Origin: Tachypleus tridentatus
Taxonomy: Eukaryota; Arthropoda; Merostomata; Xiphosura; Limulidae
Reading direction: 5' to 3'
Assembly (NCBI RefSeq): GCF_004210375.1
Contig: NC_134834.1
Location: 93,252,170-93,316,169, forward strand
DNA length: 64,000 nucleotides
The position numbers and the translations under genes were made by a program. Below are positions 12,432-24,185 of this stretch, in pieces. The notes below the pieces were generated by a model that was given only the letters and a program-made list of their open reading frames with translations, was not told the DNA's origin and did no database searches. Numbering within the stretch: the stretch's first letter is position 1; each line of letters starts with the position of its first letter.

Positions 12432-13091
12432 AAACAGACCACACTGAGTATTGTGCCGTATTACAACACATGATTAATACAGAAAATTCAACACTTTTCT
12501 TCCTGTTAATGACATAACTCAATAAGAATATTTATAAGAGGTACAGCGTAGACTAGCCTCGTTTCAAGAAACGCAAGTGTTAGAGTTTAAGATATATAAA
12601 CCTTACAAAAAATGCGTTACACTGACCTTTCTCATTTTATTTATAGCTAATAATGAAGTCGCTTTCATGAAGTTCGTGAAATTATTTATCATAGCCTTAT
12701 ACCTTACTCCCAACATTTATTTCTACAAAGTTTGTATTTGGAACTTCAGGTTTACGTCAGGAAGAGTAAAGAAGGTCCACTTTCCACCCTTCCCTTATTT
12801 CGAGAGCTCTTAATAAGTCGCGTGAGGGTCCTTTAGATTTGCGGTCCATGTTTTTCAAGAGAGGTTGTATGCTCTACTTACCTAATGAGCTGGTACAGCT
12901 GCGGTTACAATGTTGATATGCTCTTTGAAAAGGTAAATATAAGAACAGGTTTCGTTATATTCCCACTGTTTCCTCTCAAGAGGTTGGTTGTAACCGATAC
13001 GATAGATAAACAGTACACCCAATAATAATGTGTATTTTCGTGTGTGTGTTGTGTGTGTGTGTTACTTGGTACGTTGATTGGGACAAAATGG

Positions 13092-13214
13092 TTGTTTGTT
13101 TGTTATTACGCAAAAAGCTACACAAAGGACTTTCTGTGCTCTACCTACCACGGGTATTGAAACCTGGTTTCTAGTGGCGAAGTCCTTATGCATATCGTTG
13201 TGCCACCTGGTGGT
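13092..13214 (-). mobile_element. SINE B copy with probable TSD
   Basis: Reverse: AAAAGCTACACAAAGGAC, CTACCACGGGTATTGAAACC, GTGCCACCTGGTGG. Flanked by GGGACAAAATGG and GGGACAGGATGG. Confidence 0.8.
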
Positions 13215-13597
13215 GGGACAGGATGGTCTTCTGATTTTTTTTTCTCGACGCTAGACGTTACAGTACAGTGAACAACAACAGATAACATTCTGTCTGTGAA
13301 ACAAAAGGGCTTCCAACAGTTTTGGAAGCTATGACTAGCTATGATTGATATTGGTTAATTAAATGCTGATGGCATGTTTGAGGTCTGAAATTTGTTCAGT
13401 TCCAATGGAAAAAAAAAAAACAAATATTAATAATGTTATTTTTCAATAAATAATAAATTTAATTTAATTAATTAAATAATGGGAAATCAAATTATAATAC
13501 CACATCTGAAATAAACTAATTAAGTTTATTTTCAATCGTTCTTTTGTCGGCTTTGCTGCGTCTGTGAAAGTATAATAAAGTATTTATGCTTACTCTA

Positions 13598-13680
13598 GAG
13601 TCCGCGTTTCGATATTCATAGTGGGCAGAGCATAGATAGCCCTTTGCGTAGTTGCGTTCTACACAACAAACAACACATTC
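13598..13680 (+). mobile_element. SINE B copy, 5'-truncated
   Basis: GTCCGCGTTTCGATATTCAT, then GGGCAGAGCATAGATAGCCC and ACACAACAAACAAC. Confidence 0.7.
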
Positions 13681-14612
13681 TACTAACCGATAGAGCGTGT
13701 GATCGATAATGCTGCTGACATAGTTCGTTATCAGGATATAGATATCCACTACCATAAACTTTGAGTGGAACTCTGTGGCTGCAGTATGGCCATGAAAGTG
13801 GCACAGCTTAGAATAAAGTTTAAAATTGTTTGAACGCGGAAGCAAAACGTAATCTGAGAAATTTTAACAGCTTAGTATTTAATATTATTGTATCAAACGA
13901 AAAATTATGCAACATATGGGTAAACGGATTGGTCAAGATCCCAAGACTCAGATATTGCCGTCCACAGTTTTGAACTGCTGGTCAGAGAAAAATCAAACAG
14001 CGATGGCTCCCCCTACGTTATCTTAATTAAAAGAAGGATTGATGGTCACGTTCAAAACAAACCCACAGCAGAAACTGCAGAGTGTTTTCAGCAGCATATT
14101 GCGAGCTCGAACCTTGGATATTCTGATCAGAACCTTGCACGATAATTAACTTAAAGCAACACTTTCATACAGAAGCCGTTTATACTTACTATAGACATGT
14201 TATACCTTTTCGAGTGGTAAATGTCTTGTGCACACAATGTCCTAAAATAAGAAGTTTCATACACATGACGATAACGTTATTATACGGTTTATTAACTAAC
14301 ATGTGATTTTTTTATGATCAACAACATTTTCACGTACTAATTTCAATTTCCTTAAATTGATCTAACAGTTCCTTTTTTTACTCTTAATCTATTCTAAGAT
14401 ATAGCGCATTATATGAATATTTTAACTTAAACGTTTAATTATAAGCTGTAATATAGTAGACTATCGTGTTTTTTTTAACATACATGAATATATTTTACAA
14501 TGTGTAATTTACAAGTATTGTACGCCTGCTGACTTGCAACGCTAGTGAATGTGTTTATTATGTTTAAATACATATTTTTAACTACCACACATTTTTTTAA
14601 TGTGTATTGGAA

Positions 14613-14867
14613 ATGTTTGTTTGATTATGAATTTCGTGCTGTACTACATGAGGACTATTTGCGCTACCCCTCCCTAATTTTGGAATGTAAGACTAGAGTG
14701 AAGGCAGCCAGTCATCACCACACTCCGCCAACTCTTGAGTTACTCTTTTACCAACGAATAGTGGGATTGACCGTCACATTATAAGGCCCCCACGGCTGTA
14801 AGGGCGAGCACGTTTGGTGCGACGGGGATTACGAGTCAAGCGCCTTAACCACTTGTCCATGCCGGGC
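14613..14867 (-). mobile_element. SINE A copy with deletion at the B box
   Basis: Reverse. Between GACGGGGATT and ACGAGTCAAG about 20 bp of the head are missing, so the B box is lost. Confidence 0.9.
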
Positions 14868-15350
14868 TATCAGAAAATGTCATTGTTTATTATTTCTTAC
14901 CCAAAGTTGTTTTAATGTTCTTCAGTAAAAGATTTGTTTTTGTCCTCCTTGAGGTCAACCAGTAAATTTACGGGTCTAAAACGCTAAAATACGAGGTTCA
15001 ATTTTCTGTGGCGGAAAAACCTTAGATAACCCCTAACTTTTTTTTTATTATCAGTTTGAGGAACCTCCTCTCACTAAAGTCGACGTACGTATTATAAAAA
15101 CAAAATATTATATGCATGAAAATATACATAGAGCACTTGAACATAATGAAGATGTTAGTGTTCTTTAAAGATATTCTGCTCTGTACCTTTATATTAATAA
15201 AATATAGAGTTAACCGTTACGTTTCCCATTCCGTGACTACATTATGGTTTCTGAGAAATTAATATAAAGACTTCCGACAGAAATCTAATGTATATTTTGT
15301 GCCGGAACTTAATTTACTTTTCCGGTATTAGCACGTGCATTTTGCAGGTT

Positions 15351-15377
15351 ACGGTTGTTGTTGTTGTTGTTGTTGTT
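15351..15377. repeat. (GTT)n microsatellite
   Basis: About eight GTT units. Confidence 0.95.
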
Positions 15378-15739
15378 GGGGAACAGCCACAGAAGAGAAG
15401 AAAGATGTCATGAGTAGTTTGATGTTTTCCTGAACATGAATCATCTTGTTACAACACACAACGTTCTTGGAACAAAAAATTGTATAAATATATGTCTTAC
15501 TTTTATAGTAGCTTATTTTGTTTCGAACAGTAGTAATTAATCTTTTAAGTGCTACAATATTACGTGATCTCATATCAGTCCTTTATAGGTAGGTTTATTG
15601 AAGCAGGATCAAAGCCTCATAAGAGTTTTAGGGATAAAACTGATTGTCCTTATTTAAATATTGTGAGATTTCCAGAGCGAATGTTTACTGTGTGCACGAA
15701 AACAAAACCGGAGCCTCAGTTGTTCGTGTCTCAGTGGAG

Positions 15740-15949
15740 TTTGTTTGTGTGTTTGTTTGTTTGTTTTTTGAATTTCGTACAAAGCTACTTGAGGGCTATC
15801 TGTGCTAGCCGTCCATAATTTTGCAGTGGAAGACATTATAACGCCCCCACGGCTGAAAGGACGAGCATGTTTGGCGCGACTGGGGTGCTAACCCGCGACC
15901 CTCGGATTACGAGTCGCACGCCTCAACACGCTTGGCCATGCCGGGCCGT
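15740..15949 (-). mobile_element. SINE A copy with about 100-bp internal deletion and TSD
   Basis: GCAGTGGAAGAC joins directly to ATTATAACGCCCCCACGGCT, so most of the body is gone. Flanked by TCAGTGGAG and TCAGTGGCG. Confidence 0.9.
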
Positions 15950-16160
15950 TTCAGTGGCGAAGTGTAATGTATGAAGTGTAATAATTACATGTTTGTTTAT
16001 AAAGATATGAACACTTCAACAGAAACAAAAAAACTCAAACATAGTCCTTCATATGACCATTATATTTAATCGATTTGTTAAAAACAGGCCATTCGTTAAA
16101 AGTCAAAGGTGACACTTAACGCACAAACTGTGTCACAATAATGTTTTTATAAGCACTTAC

Positions 16161-16492
16161 CATCCCTGTCTCACCAAACACGCTCGCCCTTTTAGCCATA
16201 GGGGCTTTATAAAGTGACGGTCAATCCCACTATTCGTTGGTAAAGGAGTAGTCCAAGAGTTGGCGGTAGGTGGTAATGATTTTGCAGTGTGAGACTAGAG
16301 GGAAGGCAGCTAGTCATCACCACTCACCGCCAACTCTTGGACTACTCCTTTACCAACGAATAGTGGGATTGACCGTCACATTATAACGCCCCCACGGCTG
16401 AAAGGGCGAGCATGTTTGGCGCGACTGGGATGCGAACCCGCGACCCTCGAATTACAAGTCGCACGCCTTAACACGCTTGGCCATGCCGGGCC
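16161..16492. mobile_element. Fold-back pair of SINE A copies (inverted repeat)
   Basis: A forward headless copy (16161-16279) is joined to a reverse copy (16280-16492) with a complete head. Arms of about 118 bp are complementary around a spacer of about 38 bp. Both arms carry the same departures from the family consensus: AAGGAGTAGTCC where most copies read AAAGAGTAGCCC. Confidence 0.93.
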
Positions 16493-16825
16493 AAATACCT
16501 TTTACACAGACACTGAATGATTGTTATACTTTTAGTCCAAGAGACTAGGGGACTTAAAAGCTACTTATAACTTGCTAATAGTTGTTGATGAATCAGAATA
16601 ATATTAAAATATGAAGTCACTGGACACATCTTTTTAAAAAAGTAATTTGAAAAACACTTTGTACGACAAAATAGTATAAACTGAAGCCAAACGTGTAGTA
16701 TCACCAAGTTTGTTAAACAAATTGAATTTGAAAATATCGTTCCCAGGAGAGAGAGCTGAGATACTCACACAACTAAAGCAGTGAAACAAGTTATTCAAAA
16801 AGACATTTTCTGAGACGAATTAAAG

Positions 16826-17098
16826 TTCGGCATGAGCAGGTGGCTAAGGCACTCGGTTCATAATCCGAGGGTCGAGGGTGCGAATCCCAGTCGCACCAAA
16901 CATGTTCGCCCTTCCAGTCGGGAGGGTGGGCGTTATAATGTAACGGTCAATCACACTGTTCATTGGTAAAAGAGTAGCCCAAGAGTTGGCGATGGGTGGT
17001 GATGACTAGCTGCCTTTTTCTCTGGTCTTATACTCCTAACTTAAGGACGGCTAGCGCATTTAGTGCTCGCGTAACTTTGCGCGAAATTCAAAACAAAC
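16826..17098 (+). mobile_element. SINE A copy
   Basis: Forward, full-length: head TTCGGCATGAGCAGGTGGCT, B box diverged, tail AAAACAAAC. Confidence 0.9.
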
Positions 17099-18034
17099 TG
17101 AGATAAGTTTAAAATTTTAACTATATTTTACAGCAAATCAAAACAATCGTTGTTTCAAATCATTCCTAATCACAAATACAAGACCCATCCATAGTGAAAA
17201 AGTATTTTCAGTTTTGTTTTACATTTCTTGTATAAAAGTATTTAAATCCTGTTTTGTAACTTTTTGCATCTGCGAACATGAAGTGAGTGTATTGTTAACT
17301 AACTATTTGTACACATAATTTATTGTCCTTTCCTAGCGTTGGAAGTAGGACTAATATGTTCTCTTTCCTGAAGAATAAATACTTCCTATTTACATAAAAT
17401 TATATGGAGTGTTGTTGAAAATATAAATCAGTCACATCTATCTATGCAACTATATTTCCATTAGTCACTGTCTCCCGTATTCGTGAATGTATTGGAAACA
17501 CCAGCATCTCTAATGTTTCCAAAGGAACATACCTAACGCTGTTTTTGTTTTTGTGTTGTTGATAGGTGAATGATACAGGCACAAACAGTAAACTGTACTG
17601 GAGAAAACAAACAATAATATTTAACCAGTGGTTTTCCAGATGGCATTTTTAAGCTCCTTATGCCTCGACCGGTTCTTAATGGACTGTTTTCAATGCAGGC
17701 CAACAACTGACAAAATGTATTTTATCTGCAGATATGTATTAACGTATTAAAAAGTCTCTTGGAGTACTGCAATACATATGTGTATATATATAACAATATT
17801 AAGAGAACTTCCTAAACATTGAAATACACTTTTCACATAAAAGCCAGAAAGTACGTATATAATCATAAGCTATCTACTTGGTATTTATGGTATTAAGTGT
17901 CTTGTGTCACGAGTATAACAACTACATTGAATTTTCTAGTTTCATGAAACTTTGTTTATAGTGTTGATTCTTTATCGATTAATCAGTAGTTATGAAATTC
18001 GTGGAAATTATAATAGAGATTACAGGATATTTTA

Positions 18035-18150
18035 GTATGCACCTGGTTTGGGAGTGGCCAAGTCGTTATTGTTCTCGGACTATGAGGATTTGAGACTCGA
18101 ATCCAGTTGCTGCAAAAACACTCCTTGCAGTACTTGGTGAGATAAGATAA
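18035..18150 (+). repeat. Possible fourth tRNA-derived repeat
   Basis: GGGAGTGGCCAAGTCGTTA (A-box-like) and GAGACTCGAATCCAGTTGC (B-box-like) at tRNA spacing. It is a single copy here, so its class is uncertain. Confidence 0.35.
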
Positions 18151-18265
18151 TACTAAGTGTAGTTTTGTAAAGAACCTTATCACGTATTTTTCAAAACAAG
18201 ATTGTTTGAACAGATGGTGAGATACGAAACTCTTGCATCTCCGTAATTACGTGAAAGTAAAAGTT

Positions 18266-18518
18266 TGCGTTTGTTTTAAATTTCGCGCAAAGCTTCACGA
18301 GGGTTCTCTGCACTAACCGTCCGTAATTTAGCAGTGTACGAATAGAAACAAGGTAGCTAGTCATCACTCACCGCCAACTCTTGGGCGACGCTTCTACCAC
18401 CAAATAGTGGGATTGACCTTAACGTTATAATGCCCCACGACTGAATGGAGAGCATTTTTGTTCTGACGGAGATTCGAACCCGCGGCCCTCGGATTACGAG
18501 TCGAGTGCCTTAACCACA
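18266..18518 (-). mobile_element. SINE A copy
   Basis: Reverse, moderately diverged. The head ends at TTAACCAC and lacks the last 15 bp or so. Confidence 0.88.
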
Positions 18519-18544
18519 ATAACACCGTGTGTGTTTCAAACTAG

Positions 18545-18665
18545 TTTGAAGTTTGCTTGTTTTAGAGCAAAGCCACATTGAGTTATCTACTGTGTCTAGC
18601 ACAGGGATTCGAACCCCTAATTTTAACGTTATAAATCCTTAAACGTATCATTGTCCTACCGGGAA
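18545..18665 (-). mobile_element. SINE C copy
   Basis: Family C: tRNA-like head with B box GGTTCGATTCCCCT, a 3' module GCAGATAGCCCGATGTGGCT and a CA-rich tail. Here in reverse (AGCAAAGCCACATTGAGTTA, GGGATTCGAACCCCTAATTT). Confidence 0.8.
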
Positions 18666-19043
18666 GGGAAAGTAAAGGAAGCAAAGATATTTCCTCATTT
18701 AAACAACTAAACTTCTTGAACAAATAATTTTACAAACGGAAGATCTAACAAATACTTAACATTCTCTTATATTTAGCATAGTAATTAAATATTTCATTAC
18801 TAAAAATATGTTCCACTTTGTGGCGTATTTGAATAGAAGCAGAAAATGTTCAGCCCCAGGGCCCATGGTCTTAATGGAGATCCATTGATAATTTTATTCA
18901 ATAGAAAATTACATGGTATGTAGCTAATAAAAGATTGTGTGCAGATCTATTATTAGTTAAATCTAATGTGAAATACAAGGAATGTTCCATCACGAGATCT
19001 GTTATCAATAGTCACACGGTTAAGGTTCTATAACAAGTTTTGT

Positions 19044-19168
19044 CCCCCGCTAGTACAGCGGTATGTCTCCGGATTTACAACGCTAAGATCAGGGGTTCGA
19101 TTCCCCTCTGTGAGCTGAGCAGATAGCCCGATGTGGCTTTGCTATAAGAAAACACACACACAAACACA
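19044..19168 (+). mobile_element. SINE C copy, best preserved
   Basis: CCCCGCTAGTACAGCGGTAT, GGATTTACAACGCTAAGATC, GGGGTTCGATTCCCCTCTGT, then the shared 3' module and a (CA)n tail. AACAAGTTTT before it and ATAAGTTTTA after it suggest a TSD. The head could pass for a tRNA gene. Confidence 0.85.
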
Positions 19169-19246
19169 TGATAAGTTTTAATATACGAGGTCTGTTCAAA
19201 AATAAGCGGACTGACGTCATAAAACAAAATGTACTTTATTTAGAAG

Positions 19247-19475
19247 TTACAGGTCTGGTATCCCTTCAAAATACTCTCCTCCCCAACGCACACACTTATC
19301 CCAACGGTGTTTCCACTTGTTGAAACAGTCCTGGTACGCTTCTTTTGTAATATCCTCCAGCTCCTTCGTCCCATTTGCCTTAATCTCGGGAATCGTCTCA
19401 AATCTTCTTCCTTTCAAGGGTCTTTTGAGCTTGGGGAACAAGAAAAAATTGCAAGGAGCAAGGTTAGGTGAATAG
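19247..19475 (-). pseudogene. Mariner transposase C-terminal fragment
   Basis: Reads HSITVLPHPP then YSPNLAPCNFFLFPKLKRPL and ends GGEYFEGIPDL. The family normally has Asp at both Asn positions of this motif, including the third catalytic residue. It lies in a different frame from the N-terminal fragment. Confidence 0.88.
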
Positions 19476-19560
19476 GGGGGTGGGGAAGAACAGTGATCGA
19501 GTGTTAAGCCAAAATTTCACGAGTTCTGAGGGCTGAATTTCGCAGCAACGCGGTGCATCT

Positions 19561-19894
19561 TCAATTTTCGGTCAAAATCTCGTAACAAGATCCAACTGAT
19601 ATCCACACTCTTTCAGCAAGCTCCCTGACAGTCAGACGTCGATTTGCCCGCACCAGGGTGTTGATTTTGTCGACGTGTGGGTCGTCAGTTGACGTGGAAG
19701 GACATCCAGGACGCTCATCATCTTCAATGGACTGTCGACCATCCTTAAAACGTTCATGCCACTTGAAACATGCCGTACGCTTCATAGCAACATCACCGTA
19801 AGCCGTGTTAAGCATAGCAAAAGTTTCAGTCGCAGATTTTCCAAGTTTAACACAAAATTTCACAGCAAGTCGTCGCTCCTTCAGGTCATTCATT
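19561..19894 (-). pseudogene. Mariner transposase N-terminal fragment
   Basis: An open frame starting at FRMNDLKERR and holding the mariner helix-turn-helix DNA-binding region: GKSATETFAMLNTAYGD, then KWHERFKDGRQSIEDDERPG and DPHVDKINTLVRANRRLT. It stops right after GSCYEILTEN, where the internal deletion begins. The frame also stays open upstream of this ATG to 19953. Confidence 0.9.
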
Positions 19895-20099
19895 CTGAAA
19901 TCCGCCAAACAAAAAAATCGCACTTCACTTAAAACCGCGAAGCTAATACACAAATGAAGATATCTGCAATCGGGAAATGGCGTCGTAATCAGCTGATCTG
20001 TGCAAACCTAGCGACATCAAGCGGATTCCCCTGGAACCAACTGGAGCCGCGCAATTCAAACAGTCCGCGTATTTTTTGAACAGACCTCGTAAACAGTGT

Positions 20100-20730
20100 T
20101 ACGCATTATAATTTATCTCGGACGAGTCTCCGATTTATTAAGTTACGTATGTTACCTATTACGACTTCAAATAGCAGGAAATTGTAATTTTTATTTTGTA
20201 AGTCAGTTAAATGCCAGTATGTATAAAATTTATAATATTTGCCAACAAGATTGATATAATTTTGTTTCATAACACAAATATATCATAATTTACAAACAGC
20301 AATACAATTTATAATAATGGCTATTACAAATAATAATTTACATTCAAATATTTTACAAACTCACAAATAATATTCAGTCTTCTATCTGATCTGAAATGAA
20401 TATTTTATCGACGGTCCTCGACAAGAGAATTAATTTTATGTTGATACACAGACACACTTCACTCGACGGGAACGCTAGCTCTATTTTTGCTTGGCCTAAC
20501 AAGCTTACTTCTTAGAGAGGAAGATAAATATCTAATGTCCTCGTAGAAATACTAACGTTCGAAGTTAATTCCCTTACGTTGAACGCTTCGTAATGTTCGA
20601 AATCTGTAAATGTTCTGGTCAAATACCTGTAGTTTTCCGATTATTAAGCGTTTGTCACAATTATAGCTTACGAGGTTTACAGTACACTGACTGTAGCCAA
20701 CCAACAGTATTATATAAACTGTTTCTTGGC
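20100..20730. repeat. Unclassified dispersed repeat, copy 1
   Basis: About 630 bp, aligning from end to end with 49182-49770 in the same orientation. Shared blocks include CTATTACAAATAATAATTTA, GTCTTCTATCTG.TCTGAAA, TCGTAGAAATACTAACGT and CGTAGTTTTCCGATTA. There is no coding capacity and I see no terminal inverted repeats. It sits between the mariner right end and the Tc1-like relic. Confidence 0.85.
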
Positions 20731-21516
20731 TACCCATGACAATCTTGTAAAGTCCTCTTGGCTGATATAATCTTGTACAATACGTGCACTGCGGACAGTG
20801 GCGTTATCATCTTAGAACACAAAGTTATTGCCAAACGTTTGCCCAACATATGACAGAAATATTGTTTTCATGTGATGCTTTTACATGTGTCATTGACATT
20901 TCCATGGGCAATATGAAGAGTAATTTTTTACACCATGATAAATAGCTGACCAAACATGTACTGCACCATCTCCTGTGTGGTTCTTGTGGAAATACAGTTT
21001 TCTTTTATCTGTTCTCCAGGCAGTCGAATCCTACCATCAACTTTAACAAACCGAGAATAGGAATCTTCTGAAAAGATCATGTCCTCAGTGTCCTAACTAT
21101 AAGTTGGCATGCTGTCTTCTCCAAGTAACAGGGTAACGACGGTGAATTCTGGTTAATACCAGTTTACAAATAACTTTTCTTGCAAAGTAACCTTGTTTGG
21201 TCAGTCTCCCAACCACTGTTCTTCTGGATACCCTGGGATGAATGTGTTCATGTCATTTTTATCGTAAGGTGTCACAAGACTTTCAACATTAACGTGTTAA
21301 AGTGATTTAAACACAGCCATCTCAGGTAGTAGTATTTCGGTGTTTACCAGTCGACTTTCCTGGAACAAAGGTTCCTGTAGTTCGATGACGTTTCAAGATT
21401 CTGGATACAGTACCCTGGGAATACCCTACTGTTCTGACAATGTCCGTTTGTTTCATACCTTTTCTGGGCAGTAGAACAATTTGACACCCTATAACTTGTG
21501 ACACGTGACGAGGCAT
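20731..21516 (-). pseudogene. Tc1-like transposase relic
   Basis: It begins at 21516 with MPRHVSQVIGCQIVLLPRKG, then a helix-turn-helix (KQTDIVRTVGYSQGTVSRIL) and GKSTGKHRNT. Further on, in shifted frames, come LTKQGYFARKVICKLVLTR, the DDE region (DMIFSEDSYSRFVKVDGRIR; VHVWSAIYHG) and DDNATVRSARIVQDYISQED. It stops at about 20731, just where the family usually shows its NPIE motif; there the unclassified repeat begins. Several stops and frameshifts make it inactive. Confidence 0.85.
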
Positions 21517-21946
21517 GACTTTACACCAAGTACAGAGAAATTACCTAAACAAAACATTAATCTGTTTCGAAAAAGTATTATACCAGAAGCACAACCTTTT
21601 ATACAACACAGATGTATGTGGGTGTTTTGATGAACAAATGTTGGAAACCAATTATACCGACCAGAATAAGATTAAGTTATCGGTTACTACTCGGGCACTT
21701 ACTCAATAATTACTTCACAAGAACATTAATATATAACAGTACGTAAGCATCTGGACCTAGACAATAGATCTTTTACCGCTGACCTGAGCCCAATTGGTCA
21801 GAAACTTTAAAAAAATACATTAACTATAAATACTGATGATCAAAAGATAAACCTCAAGAACAACGACACACCAAAGTTAAGCCATTATTAAACATCCTTT
21901 TCTAGCAGCAAGAAAAGTGTATCGCAATGTTTCGAAACTGTTTGAT

Positions 21947-22221
21947 GGCTCCGCATGGCCAGGTGGGTTAAGGCGTGCGACTCGTAATCTGAGGATCACG
22001 GGTTCGCATCCCCGTCGCGCCAAACACGCTCGCCCCTTCAGCCGTGGGGGCGTCATAATGTGACGGTCAATCCCACTATTCGTTGGTAAAAGAGTAGCCC
22101 AAGAGTTGGCGGTGAGTGGTGAAGACTAGCTGCCTTCCCTTTAGTCTTACACTTCAAAATTAGGGACGGCTAGCGCAGATAGCCCTCGAGTAGCTTTGTG
22201 CGAAATTCGAAAAACAAACAA
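21947..22221 (+). mobile_element. SINE A copy, well preserved
   Basis: Forward, full-length, with B box GGGTTCGCATCC and tail AAAACAAACAAA. Confidence 0.93.
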
Positions 22222-22900
22222 AGTAAAAGCAAAAAATGCGAAATATGTTGTGGTATCTATTGCACTGATAAATCCGTTTTCCTAACTTAAGATTGTGTTT
22301 GAAATATTCGTTTTTATTCAATAACCAGATCGACATCACGACTTCTTTTTATGAGGTAAAAAACATTAAGTACTTCTGGTAAAATAAAAATGTTGATGTC
22401 TGATGTCATGTTCAATTCTGACTCTCTGAAGCACCTGCCTAACAGGTATAAGCTATGAAGTGGATTCGAGAACGTTCTATAATCTCAAAGCCACTCCGTG
22501 ATTGAAAATTTAATGGAAGCTACAAAGTACAGATCTAAAAAGTGTATTTCTCAATTTTTCATCTGAGATAACATATGCTATTCAGATGAAATTTTATGTT
22601 TAATATCATTCGTATCACTTCACTTTTCATTCTCTTTGTATGATATTTCCATTTAATCCCTGTCTTTAAATAAAATATACGAAATCCCTCTGGGATTGAG
22701 ACTTTTCATATTTGTATCCTGCATTCTTCATCTGTCAAGAATTGTGAGTTAAGTACGCTATGTCTAAGTTTCTAATGTTTTTTATTACTCTTGGTATCGG
22801 CGAAGTCTCTACAAAATAAACCAATCGTTAAATAGAAATTTTTCGGATTCAGATTTATTTTACGTTCCTAAGCAACGCTCTTGCATTTGCCGATGTCACT

Positions 22901-23144
22901 CTTTGTTTTGAGTTTCGCACAAAGCTACTCGAGGGCTATCTGCACTAGCCGTCCCTAATTTAGCAGTGTAAGACTAGAGGGAAGGCAGCTAGTCATCACC
23001 ACCCACCGCCAACTCTTGGGCTACTCTTCTACCAACAAATAGTGGGATTTACCATCACATTATAACGCCCCCACGGCTGAAAGGGTGGGCATGTTCGGTG
23101 CGACCGGGTTTCGAACACCTCAACACGCTTGGCCATGCCGGGCC
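22901..23144 (-). mobile_element. SINE A copy with 12-bp TSD and head deletion
   Basis: GCCGATGTCACT (22889-22900) versus GCCGGTGTCACT (23146-23157). About 30 bp are missing between GGGTTTCGAA and CACCTCAACACG. Confidence 0.94.
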
Positions 23145-23906
23145 CGCCGGTGTCACTATGGACATTTACAAAAGGGGAATAGCGCCTCGAAAACCCAATA
23201 AATAGCCTTAATGATATTTAAGCTTGTTAAAAGAAGTCCAATGTCTTATTTTTAGATATAACTTTTAAACAGATGAAAATATAAAGCGTTAAACTCAGGT
23301 TTATACCTGTTAGCAGTTAACACTGAAAATGACGACCATTTGTGTGGACGTTTGATCTCATCTTCTTATTATTAAGAATTCCTGATCAAAATAAGTTATT
23401 CATTTAGATCAGATTTAAAATAATTAAAAAAAAAAAACTAACTTATCCATTACTAAATCCAGTCTGGTGTAATAATCTGTTTAAAAATACTTAACATCAT
23501 AAACCAAAACACCAATAAAGTAAAACTCATGAGGACCGGAATCCATTAAATTATCACTTGAACACCAACAGAGTGATATTTTCAGCTGTAATCGCAATAA
23601 CACCTCAAGAGGTTCGATTAATTGGAAAATTTAGGGTAATCATAAAACTGTATACTAAGCTAGCATTTCTAAATAATCTCCATAAGTATAATTTTAATAA
23701 GAAATATTCAAACGTTATTAAAACATTTATAACCAACAAGCTGAGGTACTCGTCCTTTGTCGAATTATGAACCTTAAAAAGTCTGGGGGGTGTATTATTA
23801 ATAAATAATACAAATTGAAAGTTCACGGATCAAAGTATTCCGGAGGTGGGTATAACTCAAAAAAACGGCTCTTCATACCAGCGTTATGGTATCTGTTGAA
23901 GTATAA

Positions 23907-24185
23907 GTTTGTTTGTTTGTTTTTGAATTTCGCACAAAGCTACTCGAGGGCTATCTGTGCTAGCCGTCCCTAATTTAGCAGTGTAAGACGAGAGGGAAGG
24001 CAGCTAGTCATCACCATCCACCCGCCAAGTCTTGGGTTACTCTTTTACCAACGAATAGTGGGATTGATCGTCACATTATAACGCCCCCACGGCTGAAAGG
24101 GCGATCATGTTTGGCGCGACGGGGATGCGAACCCGCGACCCTCAGATTACGAGTCGCACGCCTTAACACGTTTGGCCATGCCGGG
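23907..24185 (-). mobile_element. SINE A copy with perfect 15-bp TSD
   Basis: TCTGTTGAAGTATAA at 23892-23906 and 24186-24200; full-length and close to consensus, so young. Confidence 0.97.

Larger units (their letters stand above)
19186..20089 (-). mobile_element. Internally deleted mariner element, 904 bp
   Basis: The ends are inverted repeats of about 30 bp (CGAGGTCTGTTCAAAAAT... and its complement at 20061-20089), flanked by TA at 19184-19185 and 20090-20091. Between them, on the - strand, is the transposase N-terminus with its helix-turn-helix (19561-19894: MNDLKERRLAVKFCVK ... RLTVRELAERV), then a short out-of-frame link and the C-terminus at 19247-19475 (YSPNLAPCNFF ... KWKHRWDKCV). 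Full mariners are about 1.3 kb, so the central catalytic part is deleted. The third catalytic Asp position reads Asn in the remaining motif. It cannot encode transposase but has both ends. Confidence 0.93.

Noticed and set aside
19044-19115. A tRNA gene (good A and B boxes)
   Set aside because: The same sequence with a shared 3' module and a CA tail recurs at six other places, so it is the head of SINE C. Heads of SINE A were rejected as tRNA genes for the same reason.
20100-20730. Interpretation as a solo LTR
   Set aside because: TGTT...AACA-like ends can be found in copy 1, but homology with copy 2 extends past them and copy 2 lacks those ends, so the limits do not fit.
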